Shown: in pieces, positions 25,893-33,959 of the stretch
Numbering within the stretch: the stretch's first letter is position 1
Layout of the letters: the number at the start of each line of letters is the position of its first letter
Origin: Flavobacteriaceae bacterium
GTDB lineage: Bacteria > Bacteroidota > Bacteroidia > Flavobacteriales > Flavobacteriaceae
Assembly (NCBI GenBank): GCA_030830625.1
Contig: JAURMQ010000047.1
Location: 1 to 53,639, forward strand
Direction of reading: 5' to 3'
DNA length: 53,639 nt
The notes under the pieces: generated by a model
The model's input: the letters and a program-made list of their open reading frames with translations, nothing else
What the model was told of the DNA's origin: nothing
The model's database searches: none
Translations under genes and position numbers: made by a program

Positions 25893-26636
25893 ATGAGAAA
25901 AATTTTATTTATCGCGTTGTTGTCGCTCACTACTGCCTGTAACCAAAATCCTAAGAAAAAAGCTCCAGCTGCCGATGCAGCAAAGGCTGAAGCGGCTCCT
26001 GTGGAAAAACATTGGGAAAATTTATTCGATGGCGTTTCTTTCAAAGGCTGGCATCAGTTCAACAAGTCCGAAATGAGTTCGGCATGGATCATTCAAGATG
26101 GAGCAATGGTATTTGATCCTGCTAAAAAAGAAAAAGGAAGCAATCACGATATCGTTACCGACAGAGAGTTTACCAATTTTGAACTCTCCTTGGAATGGAA
26201 TATTGCGGAAGTAGGCAACAGTGGTATTTTTTGGGGCGTCAAAGAAGGTGAAAACTTTAATAAGCCTTATGAAACTGGCCCCGAAATCCAAGTGTTGGAC
26301 AATGAGCGCCACCCTGACTCTTTTAAAAATCCAAACTATCACCAAGCTGGAGCTCTCTACGACATCGTGCAACCTTCACAGAATGTTTGTAAGCCTGCAG
26401 GGGAGTGGAATCATACCGTTGTATCCATTGATTACAATGCCAATCTTGGAAGTGTAAAACTCAACGGTGTAGAAATTGTAACTTTTCCACTGAGTGGTCC
26501 TGAATGGGATACTTTGGTTGCCAATTCTAAATTTGCCGATTGGGAAAATTTTGCCAAATACAAGACGGGGAAAATTGGATTGCAAGATCATGGTGATGGG
26601 GTAAGCTATCGCAATATCAAAATTCGGGAGCTTTAG
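25893..26636 (+). CDS. DUF1080 lipoprotein (3-keto-disaccharide hydrolase family)
   Basis: A 247-residue protein with a lipoprotein signal (LTTAC, C16) and an alanine-rich linker. It has one DUF1080 jelly-roll domain (about 45-247), recognised by NLFDGVSFKGWHQF, NFELSLEWNIAEVGNSGIFWGV, ETGPEIQVLDNERHPD, HQAGALYD and the closing YRNIKIREL. The family was renamed after members that cleave 3-keto-glycosides. As a lipoprotein it acts outside the inner membrane, where it could cut the C3-oxidised glycoside made by the GMC complex. It lies 10 bases after the TIM-barrel gene and 5 bases before yicC. Confidence 0.92.
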   Translation: MRKILFIALLSLTTACNQNPKKKAPAADAAKAEAAPVEKHWENLFDGVSFKGWHQFNKSEMSSAWIIQDGAMVFDPAKKEKGSNHDIVTDREFTNFELSLEWNIAEVGNSGIFWGVKEGENFNKPYETGPEIQVLDNERHPDSFKNPNYHQAGALYDIVQPSQNVCKPAGEWNHTVVSIDYNANLGSVKLNGVEIVTFPLSGPEWDTLVANSKFADWENFAKYKTGKIGLQDHGDGVSYRNIKIREL

Positions 26637-26641
26637 AGTCT

Positions 26642-27499
26642 ATGATTCAATCGATGACCGGCTTTGGTAAAGCGGAGGTACAATTCGAAAGTAAAAACTA
26701 TGTTATTGAGTTAAGGTCGCTCAATAGTAAAGGTCTAGAAATCAATGCCCGATTGCCTGTTTATGTCAGAGAAATTGAAATTCAACTTAAGAAAATAATT
26801 GGTGAGGCCCTCAAAAGGGGCAAGGTAGATTTGAATCTCAATATTGAGAACATGAGCGATTCCATCGCCAAAACCATTAATGTAGCCACTGTCAACCAAT
26901 ATATAGAGCAGCTTAAAAGTATTGAGGATGGGGATCGATTCGAACTGCTCAAAATGGCGCTCAAACTCCCCGATACCTTCAAGGTGGAAAAGGAAGACTT
27001 TCATGAGGATGAAATCCAAATGATTGAGTCTTTACTCAAAAAAGCCATTGATGCACTTAATGATTACCGATCTGATGAAGGAAAAATTCTTGAAATTGAA
27101 TTCATCAAAAGGGTCGTCAATTTGGAGGAACTTTCAAAAGAAGTAGAAAAAATCGATCCCGAAAGAAGTGCCAAAATTCAGGAGAAACTTAAAACTTCTT
27201 TGGAGGGACTTCAGGTTGAAATCGATCAAAATCGATTTGAGCAAGAGTTGATTTATTATTTGGAAAAATACGACATCACAGAGGAAAAAGTTCGGCTCAA
27301 AAACCATGTGGACTACTTTAAAAAAACATTGGACCATCCTACCTCCAATGGAAAAAAATTGGGTTTTATCATACAAGAGATGGGCAGAGAAATCAACACC
27401 ATAGGTTCAAAGGCGAACCATGCGGGTCTTCAAAAATTGGTCATTCAAATGAAAGATGAACTCGAAAAAATAAAAGAACAATTACTCAACGTCTTATAA
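26642..27499 (+). CDS. yicC: YicC family endoribonuclease
   Basis: A 285-residue YicC-type protein. It opens with MIQSMTGFGKAEV, the conserved N-terminus of the family, followed by LRSLNSKGLEINARLP. The C-terminal DUF1732 part reads RLKNHVDYFKKTLDHPTSNGKKLGFIIQEMGREINTIGSKANHAGLQKLVIQMKDELEKIKEQLLNV, strongly conserved. YicC proteins are endoribonucleases acting on small RNAs and are commonly encoded just before guanylate kinase, as here. The gmk start follows its stop without any gap. Confidence 0.96.
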   Translation: MIQSMTGFGKAEVQFESKNYVIELRSLNSKGLEINARLPVYVREIEIQLKKIIGEALKRGKVDLNLNIENMSDSIAKTINVATVNQYIEQLKSIEDGDRFELLKMALKLPDTFKVEKEDFHEDEIQMIESLLKKAIDALNDYRSDEGKILEIEFIKRVVNLEELSKEVEKIDPERSAKIQEKLKTSLEGLQVEIDQNRFEQELIYYLEKYDITEEKVRLKNHVDYFKKTLDHPTSNGKKLGFIIQEMGREINTIGSKANHAGLQKLVIQMKDELEKIKEQLLNVL

Positions 27500-28072
27500 T
27501 TGGGAAGGGGAAAACTTATTGTGGTTTCGGCCCCCTCGGGAAGCGGTAAATCTACCCTGGTTCAAGCTTTATTGGATCAAAATCTACCCTTGGTGTTTTC
27601 CATTTCGGCCACCTCTCGTCTCCCGCGGGGAAAAGAACAAGAAGGAGTGGATTATTATTTTCTATCGTCTGAAGCCTTCAAAAAAAAAATTGAAGAAGAT
27701 GCCTTTATGGAATATGAAGAAGTTTACCCTGGCAAATTTTATGGTACCCTTCGTTCAGAAATTGAAGGCCAATGGTCGAAAGGGCAAAACATTATCTTTG
27801 ATGTTGATGTGGTAGGCGGTCTAAAAATCAAATCCCAATACCCCAATCAAACTTTAGCCATTTTTGTCCAAGCCCCCAGTTTGAAAATCTTGGAACAACG
27901 GTTGCGCGCCAGAGGAACAGAAAATGAGGATTTGCTCAAAGAACGTCTTGCAAAAGCAAAAACAGAAATGGAATCGGCTGAGGCATTTGATGTCGTGGTA
28001 GTCAATGACGATTTGGAGCGTGCAAAAAAAGAGATGATTCAGCGGGTAATCGCTTTTACAGATCAAGCATAA
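27500..28072 (+). CDS. gmk: Guanylate kinase
   Basis: Phosphorylates GMP to GDP in nucleotide salvage. The P-loop APSGSGKS is at residues 11-18, followed by SISATSRLPRGKEQEGVDYYFLS (the GMP-binding region) and the lid segment RLRARGTENEDLLKERLAKA. At 190 residues it is full length. The start is a TTG at 27500 that directly follows the yicC stop TAA at 27497-27499. The next ATG in the frame lies far downstream within the domain, so the TTG is needed to include the P-loop. Translation is probably coupled to yicC. Confidence 0.95.
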   Translation: MGRGKLIVVSAPSGSGKSTLVQALLDQNLPLVFSISATSRLPRGKEQEGVDYYFLSSEAFKKKIEEDAFMEYEEVYPGKFYGTLRSEIEGQWSKGQNIIFDVDVVGGLKIKSQYPNQTLAIFVQAPSLKILEQRLRARGTENEDLLKERLAKAKTEMESAEAFDVVVVNDDLERAKKEMIQRVIAFTDQA

Positions 28073-28075
28073 TCC

Positions 28076-28645
28076 ATGAAAAATATTGGTCTTTTTTTTG
28101 GTTCCTTCAACCCTATCCACTTCGGGCATTTAGCTGTAGCCCAGTATTTTACTGAAAACACAGATTTGGAACAAGTGTGGTTGGTCATCAGTCCCCAAAG
28201 TCCCTTTAAGAAAAAAAAAGAACTGATAGAAAACCACCACCGATTGGCTATGGTGGAATGTGCCATCAAGGGACAATCCAAGCTTAAAGCCTGTGACGAA
28301 GAGTTTTACTTACCCACCCCCAATTATACGATCGATACACTTTTACATTTGAAAAAAAAATTTCCGAAAAATCAATTTACCCTCCTTTTGGGTGCGGACA
28401 ACATCGCTGATTTTGATCAGTGGAAAGACTATACACAAATTTTAGACCAGTTTTCAATTCATGTTTACCCTCGTTCTCAGTCAGGAATTGTAAAATCCGA
28501 GTTTTTAAACCATCCTAAGATTACATTTTTTAAAGCCTCTTTGTTAGAAATTTCGTCCACCGAGATTCGAAAAGCCCTTCTAAAAGGAAAGTCGGTTTCG
28601 CAATGGGTGCCCCCCAGCGTAAGCTTATATCTTAAGTCCCTATGA
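28076..28645 (+). CDS. nadD: Nicotinate-nucleotide adenylyltransferase
   Basis: Adenylates nicotinate mononucleotide in NAD synthesis. The nucleotidyltransferase motif GSFNPIHFGHL is at about residues 9-19. The family continues with VWLVISPQSPFKKKKEL and LLLGADNIADFDQWKDY. The C-terminal ATP motif SSTEIRKAL is near residue 160. It is 189 residues long, which is normal, and lies four bases after gmk. It is the last gene of the yicC-gmk-nadD operon, with about 100 bases to the alginate operon. Confidence 0.96.
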   Translation: MKNIGLFFGSFNPIHFGHLAVAQYFTENTDLEQVWLVISPQSPFKKKKELIENHHRLAMVECAIKGQSKLKACDEEFYLPTPNYTIDTLLHLKKKFPKNQFTLLLGADNIADFDQWKDYTQILDQFSIHVYPRSQSGIVKSEFLNHPKITFFKASLLEISSTEIRKALLKGKSVSQWVPPSVSLYLKSL

Positions 28646-28691
28646 AAGAATTATTATTTCCCTTTTATACCATAAGAAAATCAGCTGTTTT

Positions 28692-28742
28692 TTTGGATTC
28701 ACAAAAAATTGATTACTTTGGTAAACCAATTTGGTAAACCAA
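28692..28742 (+). promoter_or_regulatory. Promoter and tandem operators of the alginate lyase operon
   Basis: Two copies of the near-palindrome TTGGTAAACCAA lie at 28718-28729 and 28731-28742, a 13-base repeat. The second ends five bases before the PL6 start codon. A promoter-like pair lies over and just upstream of the first copy: TTTG at 28692-28695 and TACTTTG at 28714-28720 (a close relative of the Bacteroidota -7 element, one base short). Its end merges with the operator. FCD-type GntR regulators such as UxuR bind TTGGTNNACCAA-like sites, so the GntR protein encoded at 33960 is the natural candidate. Confidence 0.72.
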
Positions 28743-28747
28743 TTTAT

Positions 28748-31045
28748 ATGGAAAAGAAAATTCTATTTTTTCTAAGTTTAGTGACCTTTGTAATGCCTTA
28801 TGGACTCATCGCTCAAGAAAGCACGCTGGTCAGGAACGTTGAAGAATTCGACAAGGCCGTACAATTAGCCCAAGCCGGAACTACTATCGTATTGGCCAAT
28901 GGAATTTGGAAAGATGCCGAACTGCTTTTGGAAGGTAAAGGCACAGCAGAAAAACCGATTAAACTGACGGTGGAAGATAAGGGAAAAGTAACCTTAGAAG
29001 GACAGTCAAATCTAAGATTAGCAGGTTCCTATCTTCACGTAGAAGGACTGGTCTTTAAAAACGGGTTCACGCCAACCAGTGAAGTCATTTCATTTCGAAA
29101 AAACAACAACACTTTGGCCTATCATTCCAGGGTTACCGAATGCGTTATAGACCACTACTCCAATCCAGAACGTCATGAGCAAGACAGTTGGTTGGTTCTC
29201 TATGGTAAAAATAATAGAGTGGACCACAACCATTTGGAAGGCAAAGGGAATATAGGAGTCACCTTGACTGTACGACTAAATTCCAAAAACAGCGTGGAAA
29301 ACAACCACATCATAGAGCACAACTATTTTGGTCCTCGGCCTACCTTGGGCTCCAATGGAGGAGAAACATTGAGAATAGGCACCAGTCACTACTCTATGGA
29401 AAATTCAAAAACCATCGTACGCAATAATTATTTCGATCGTTGTAGTGGAGAGTTGGAAATTATTTCCAACAAATCCTGCCAAAATACTTTTGAAAACAAT
29501 GTTTTTTACGAAAGCGAAGGTACCTTGACCCTACGGCATGGCAATGAAACCACAGTGAAGGGAAATGTATTTTTAGGAAACCGAAAACCCAATACTGGTG
29601 GCATACGAGTGATCAACGGTCAACAAACCGTTAGCGATAATTACGGTTATGGGCTGACGGGTTTTCGATTTAGAGGGGCGTTGGTGGTTATGAATGGAGT
29701 CCCCAATTCCCCTTTGAATCGGTATTTCCAAGTGGCCGATGCCGTTATTGAAAATAATGTATTTGTAGATTCCGACCAAATTCAACTGTGTGCGGGGAGT
29801 GATGCAGAACGATCCGCTACCCCTATCCATTCCGTTTTTAAAAACAATACTTTTTACCGAAAAGGTCCAGAAAAAATATTCACCATCTACGATGACATTA
29901 GTGGAATAAAGTTTGATAAAAACACCTCCAACTACCCTGTTCTCGATGCAGTCAAAAAAGGATTCAAAATCAAAAAAATGAATCTTATCGAAGACGAGCA
30001 AGGACTCATGATGCCCGTGATTAACGGAAAAATGATTCGTCCTGATTTGGCTCCAACCCTCCCCACCAAAAGGAATGTAGGAACAGATTGGTATTCCAAA
30101 GAAGACAAACGTGTAGCGTTTGGAAGTGGAAAAGTTATTCCCGTGAAAGCAGGAATCAACACCCTATACGATGCCATTAATATCGCCCGTGCTGGAGATC
30201 AACTGTTGTTGACAGAAGACGGAACTTATGAAATGAGTAAAATTCCCTTGATTTCTCGCAGCCTGACTATTAAAGCGACCGAAAATATCAGACCTGTTGT
30301 TTTGTGGGAGAAAAAAGCGGCCTTTGAAATCGTCAATGGAGGGGCGCTGTCATTAGAGGGAATTGTATTCGATGGCGAAAACGCTCCGGATTATTCCGGC
30401 AATGCAGTGATCAGAACCAGTCGTTATTCCATGAATCAAAATTACAGTTTGAAGATTGTCAATTGTGACTTTAAAAATCTGGATGTCAATCATTCCTTTG
30501 ATGTGATAAAAGTGTTTAAAAATACATTTGCAGATGCAATTTATATCGCTGATTCACAATTTGAAAACATCTCTGGCAACGTCATGGCTTTAGATAAAGA
30601 AACCGATGATATTGGAATTTACAATGCACAAAATGTGAGTTTACTCCATTGTAATTTTAAGAACATCGGCGGGGCGGTAATAAGTATTTATCGAGGAGGT
30701 AAGGATGAAAGCACCTTTGGGCCCCTATTAAATATTGATCAATGCAGCTTTCAAAACATTGGCTTTGGCAGTAGAAATAAATTACAATCGGCCATAAAAT
30801 TATACGGCGCACAACAGATTATGATAAAAAATTCTATTTTTGACCATAGCCAAAACATTAAAATACACTTGGTTGTAGGAGAACCTATTGTAGAGATAGA
30901 CCATTTGAATCTGAGTCCCCATACCAAAATTGAGATGAGTGGAGATCAACCCTACCTATTGGGGACCCTCTACCAAAAAACCAAACCTGAAGAGATTCGT
31001 CTTTTGAAAGGAGATAAAAATCAACCCTTGGGCTACCAAAATTAA
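28748..31045 (+). CDS. PL6-family alginate lyase
   Basis: A 765-residue secreted lyase with a signal peptide (cleavage near LIAQ, residue 23). The N-terminal half is a right-handed beta-helix of the PL6 type. Active-site residues match those of the PL6 enzyme AlyGC by spacing: K242 and R263 as base and acid (21 apart), E235 and E237 and N203 as calcium ligands, in the segments GELEIISNKS, TLTLRHG and GSNGGE. The C-terminal half (about 450-765) is a second parallel beta-helix. It cleaves alginate by beta-elimination outside the inner membrane. The ATG at 28748 starts the signal peptide. A TTG at 28709 would run through the operators. Confidence 0.94.
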   Translation: MEKKILFFLSLVTFVMPYGLIAQESTLVRNVEEFDKAVQLAQAGTTIVLANGIWKDAELLLEGKGTAEKPIKLTVEDKGKVTLEGQSNLRLAGSYLHVEGLVFKNGFTPTSEVISFRKNNNTLAYHSRVTECVIDHYSNPERHEQDSWLVLYGKNNRVDHNHLEGKGNIGVTLTVRLNSKNSVENNHIIEHNYFGPRPTLGSNGGETLRIGTSHYSMENSKTIVRNNYFDRCSGELEIISNKSCQNTFENNVFYESEGTLTLRHGNETTVKGNVFLGNRKPNTGGIRVINGQQTVSDNYGYGLTGFRFRGALVVMNGVPNSPLNRYFQVADAVIENNVFVDSDQIQLCAGSDAERSATPIHSVFKNNTFYRKGPEKIFTIYDDISGIKFDKNTSNYPVLDAVKKGFKIKKMNLIEDEQGLMMPVINGKMIRPDLAPTLPTKRNVGTDWYSKEDKRVAFGSGKVIPVKAGINTLYDAINIARAGDQLLLTEDGTYEMSKIPLISRSLTIKATENIRPVVLWEKKAAFEIVNGGALSLEGIVFDGENAPDYSGNAVIRTSRYSMNQNYSLKIVNCDFKNLDVNHSFDVIKVFKNTFADAIYIADSQFENISGNVMALDKETDDIGIYNAQNVSLLHCNFKNIGGAVISIYRGGKDESTFGPLLNIDQCSFQNIGFGSRNKLQSAIKLYGAQQIMIKNSIFDHSQNIKIHLVVGEPIVEIDHLNLSPHTKIEMSGDQPYLLGTLYQKTKPEEIRLLKGDKNQPLGYQN

Positions 31046-31048
31046 CAG

Positions 31049-33301
31049 ATGAGAAAACCGAAAGGCCTCCTATTTATTGTTGGGCTTCATTGCGCATTGG
31101 TATTCTATGGGCAAGAACACCCCAAACTGATTCTTACACCGAAAGGGGTGAAAGAAATTAGAGCCCATTTGGGTAAAGTTCCTTTTTTCGATCAATACCT
31201 TTCTGAAGTCAAAGCCGAAGTCGATGCTGCAATGGCTGAAGGAGTCGTGGTTCCTGTTCCAAAGGATGTTTCTGGAGGCTACACCCACGAACAACATAAA
31301 AAGAATTTTTTTATACTTCAAAAGGCAGGAGCACTTTATCAAATTTTGGAGCAAGATCAATATGCCCATTATGTCAAAGCAGTATTGATGGCCTATGCCA
31401 AAATATACAACCGTCTGCCCCTCCACCCCGAAACACGATCCTATGCCAGGGGTAAAATATTTTGGCAATGCCTCAACGACTCCAATTGGCTGGTCTATGT
31501 GAGTCAAGCTTATGATTGCATTTACCATTACCTCTCCCAAAAAGAACGCCAATATCTTGAAACAGAATTGTTTCGCCCTTTTGCCGATTTTCTCTCAGTA
31601 GGAAATCCAAAGTTCTTTAACCGTGTGAACAATCACAGCACTTGGGGCAATGCCGCAGTGGGGATGATCGGCTTGGTAATGAACGATGAGGAACTCATCC
31701 AGCGAGCCCTTTACGGAATGAAAGAGGTCAAAATTGAAGCAAACGAAAGAGATAACGATGGAGGCTTGATCAAAGAAGCAGGGGAAGCAGAAGGGTTTTT
31801 TGCCAACATCAACGCTCCCTTTTCTCCAGATGGATATTACACCGAGGCCCCCTACTACCAACGCTACGCCATGTATCCCTTTTTACTTTTTGCAATGGGT
31901 CTGGAAAATGTAAAACCCGAAAAAAAAATCTTTGAATACAAAAACGGAGTTTTGCTCAATGCCGTTAATTCCTTGGTAAATCTAACCGATATTGACGGAG
32001 CATTTTTTCCAATCAACGATTCCCAAAAAGGAATGTCTTACTACTCGAGAGAATTGGTCGCTGCAGTTGACATTGCCTATTATTATGGAAATAAAAACCC
32101 AGAGCTACTGTCCATTGCTCAAAAACAAAGGCAAGTAACCCTTGACGACGCCGGTTTTTCGGTGGCAAAGGCCATTAAAGACGGAAAAGCAAAACCTTTT
32201 GTCCGGAAATCTATTGAATTTACGGATGGCGGGAATGGAGACGAAGGAGGGATTACTGTATTGCATCATCAAAAAGACCATAACGGACTGTGTTTGGTTT
32301 CCAAATACACCGCCCAAGGAAACAGTCATGGGCATTACGACAAACTGAGTTTTTCAGTTCATTTTAAGGGAGAAGAAGTTTTACAGGATTACGGTTCTGC
32401 GCGCTTTGTAAATATTGACCAAAAAAGTGGAGGAACAAAATCGGGAGTCTATTTGGATGAAAATTTCAGCTTTGCCAAATTAACGATTGCCCACAATACA
32501 TTGAATGTTGACGAGGAAATCCATTACGGTGGTGTATATGAAACGGGAAGTAAACACCATCCCCAAAAGTACTTTAGTGTACTCTCCGCCGATGGATCTC
32601 AACTCATCAGTGCCAAAGAAAAATTTGCTTATCCAGGAGTGGTCATGCACAGAACACTCGTCATGCTGCCAGACCCACGCTTGATGCAACCTTTGATTAT
32701 CGATCTGTTTAGGACAGAATCCAAAGAAAATCACCAATACGATTTACCGTATCACTATTTCGGTCAATTCATGTCTTCCAATATAGATTGTCCCAAAGAA
32801 AATATATTAAAACCCCTCGGTGAAAAAAGTGGGTACGAACATCTTTGGAAACTGGCCGAAGGAAAAAGTAAAGGAGGCACTGACCAATTTACGTGGCTTT
32901 ACAATGAGAACTTCATCACACTTACTATGGCCAATGAAGAAGGAGATAAAATAATTTTTACCCGTATCGGTGCAAATGATCCCCAATTTAATTTGAGAAA
33001 TGATCCTTCTTTAATCATCAGAAGGAAAGACAAAGGCTCGACCTTATTTGCCAATGTACTTGAAATCCATGGAACCTACAGTACGGTAACCGAAGCCCCT
33101 ATCAGATCTACTTCTCTCTTGAAAGGTGTAAGGGTATTGGCAGATACGAAATCCTATTCGGCCGTCCGTATTGACTTTACCGAAGGAGAACCCATTCATC
33201 TGCTCATTGCCAACCAAGACAATAATAAAAACACAAAACATACATTGGAAACTGACGGACGTATTTTTCAATGGAAAGGACCTTATTTAATTAACCAATA
33301 A
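31049..33301 (+). CDS. PL17-family oligoalginate lyase
   Basis: A 750-residue exolyase that releases unsaturated monouronate from alginate oligomers. A signal peptide ends near FYGQ (residue 22). An alpha-helical toroid domain follows (about 25-370) with NNHSTWGNAAVGM, in which N195 and H196 match the catalytic Asn-His of PL17 enzymes, and a tyrosine-rich stretch YYTEAPYYQRYAMYPF (263-278). The heparinase II/III-like beta domain begins near 390 and contains NSHGHYDKLSF with H427 and H429. It starts three bases after the PL6 stop. Together the two enzymes take polymer to monomer. Confidence 0.95.
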   Translation: MRKPKGLLFIVGLHCALVFYGQEHPKLILTPKGVKEIRAHLGKVPFFDQYLSEVKAEVDAAMAEGVVVPVPKDVSGGYTHEQHKKNFFILQKAGALYQILEQDQYAHYVKAVLMAYAKIYNRLPLHPETRSYARGKIFWQCLNDSNWLVYVSQAYDCIYHYLSQKERQYLETELFRPFADFLSVGNPKFFNRVNNHSTWGNAAVGMIGLVMNDEELIQRALYGMKEVKIEANERDNDGGLIKEAGEAEGFFANINAPFSPDGYYTEAPYYQRYAMYPFLLFAMGLENVKPEKKIFEYKNGVLLNAVNSLVNLTDIDGAFFPINDSQKGMSYYSRELVAAVDIAYYYGNKNPELLSIAQKQRQVTLDDAGFSVAKAIKDGKAKPFVRKSIEFTDGGNGDEGGITVLHHQKDHNGLCLVSKYTAQGNSHGHYDKLSFSVHFKGEEVLQDYGSARFVNIDQKSGGTKSGVYLDENFSFAKLTIAHNTLNVDEEIHYGGVYETGSKHHPQKYFSVLSADGSQLISAKEKFAYPGVVMHRTLVMLPDPRLMQPLIIDLFRTESKENHQYDLPYHYFGQFMSSNIDCPKENILKPLGEKSGYEHLWKLAEGKSKGGTDQFTWLYNENFITLTMANEEGDKIIFTRIGANDPQFNLRNDPSLIIRRKDKGSTLFANVLEIHGTYSTVTEAPIRSTSLLKGVRVLADTKSYSAVRIDFTEGEPIHLLIANQDNNKNTKHTLETDGRIFQWKGPYLINQ

Positions 33302-33314
33302 ACTACTGTATAAA

Positions 33315-33662
33315 ATGAAAACATTTGGATCAAGCGAAAAGTTCATTCAAGGAAAAAGTTTGGAATGGGAAAACGTTGCTGAAGGTGTGAAAAGAAAAAT
33401 TATGGGCTATGATGACAAAATCATGTTGGTCCATGTTTATTTTGAAAAGGGAGGGATTGGTTCGTTGCACGAGCATTTCCATTCACAGGTTACTTATGTG
33501 GCCTCTGGAGTATTTGAGGTGACCATTGCGGGCGAAACAAAAAAATTGGAAAAGGGAGATGTTTTTTACATTCCACCACATGCTCTCCACGGAGCGGTTT
33601 GCTTGGAAGCTGGAGAACTGATCGACGTATTTAGTCCTATTCGAGAAGATTTCATGGAATAG
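33315..33662 (+). CDS. kdgF: KdgF-like cupin, unsaturated uronate ring-opening
   Basis: A 115-residue single cupin. KdgF converts the 4,5-unsaturated monouronate from alginate or pectin into the linear ketone form used by the downstream pathway. Candidate metal ligands are H52, H54 and Q58 in LHEHFHSQVTYV and H92 in PPHALHG, the usual two cupin motifs. The C-terminal DVFSPIREDF is typical of the KdgF group. It has no signal, so it acts in the cytoplasm. It lies 13 bases after the PL17 gene and ends the first alginate transcription unit. Confidence 0.93.
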   Translation: MKTFGSSEKFIQGKSLEWENVAEGVKRKIMGYDDKIMLVHVYFEKGGIGSLHEHFHSQVTYVASGVFEVTIAGETKKLEKGDVFYIPPHALHGAVCLEAGELIDVFSPIREDFME

Positions 33663-33707
33663 AAAGATAAAAATGTAAAATAAAACTGCTGGAGTAAATT
33701 TTTTTTA

Positions 33708-33737
33708 TATATTTGGTTAACCAATTTGGTTAACCAA
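33708..33737 (+). promoter_or_regulatory. Promoter and tandem palindromic operators before the GntR gene
   Basis: The exact palindrome TTGGTTAACCAA occurs at 33713-33724 and 33726-33737, the same 13-base spacing as before the PL6 gene. A perfect -7 element TATATTTG (33708-33715) overlaps the first copy, so a repressor bound here would cover the promoter. No TTTG box lies at the usual upstream distance. The arrangement implies autoregulation of the GntR-MFS-SDR unit by the same regulator. Confidence 0.75.
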
Positions 33738-33753
33738 TTTTTAACGTTTAAAA

Positions 33754-33847
33754 AAAGGATAGTATGACCTATCCTTTAGTTACTTCATTTCGAGGCGAAG
33801 CTCCTTTACCTCCTATCAATTATACAATATTATTATTGATATGGTAA
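33754..33847 (+). other. Leader with hairpin and possible 27-codon ORF
   Basis: The 222 bases between the operators and the GntR gene are mostly AT-rich. A nine-base-pair stem with a six-base loop is formed by AAAGGATAG (33754-33762) and CTATCCTTT (33769-33777). Read on the minus strand the hairpin is followed by a T run, so it could terminate leftward transcription. An ATG at 33764, in the loop, opens a 27-codon frame ending in TAA at 33845-33847, with GGA four bases upstream. The peptide reads MTYPLVTSFRGEAPLPPINY and on. Whether it is translated is unknown. Confidence 0.35.
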
Positions 33848-33959
33848 ATAAATTATTGGTTAGTGAAATTGTCTTAAAAATCCAATATTTGTCAAATAGC
33901 ATTTAAATATGATTTTATGTAAATTTATTAAGATGCTGTATTATCTATAAATTTTTAAA

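Noticed and set aside
28709-28747. TTG start giving a 13-residue extension of the PL6 lyase
   Set aside because: The extension is encoded by the operator repeats and would place polar residues before the signal peptide. The ATG at 28748 starts a proper signal.
31070-31552. Minus-strand frame of 160 codons inside the PL17 gene
   Set aside because: Shadow of a well-supported enzyme gene, with no motif of its own.
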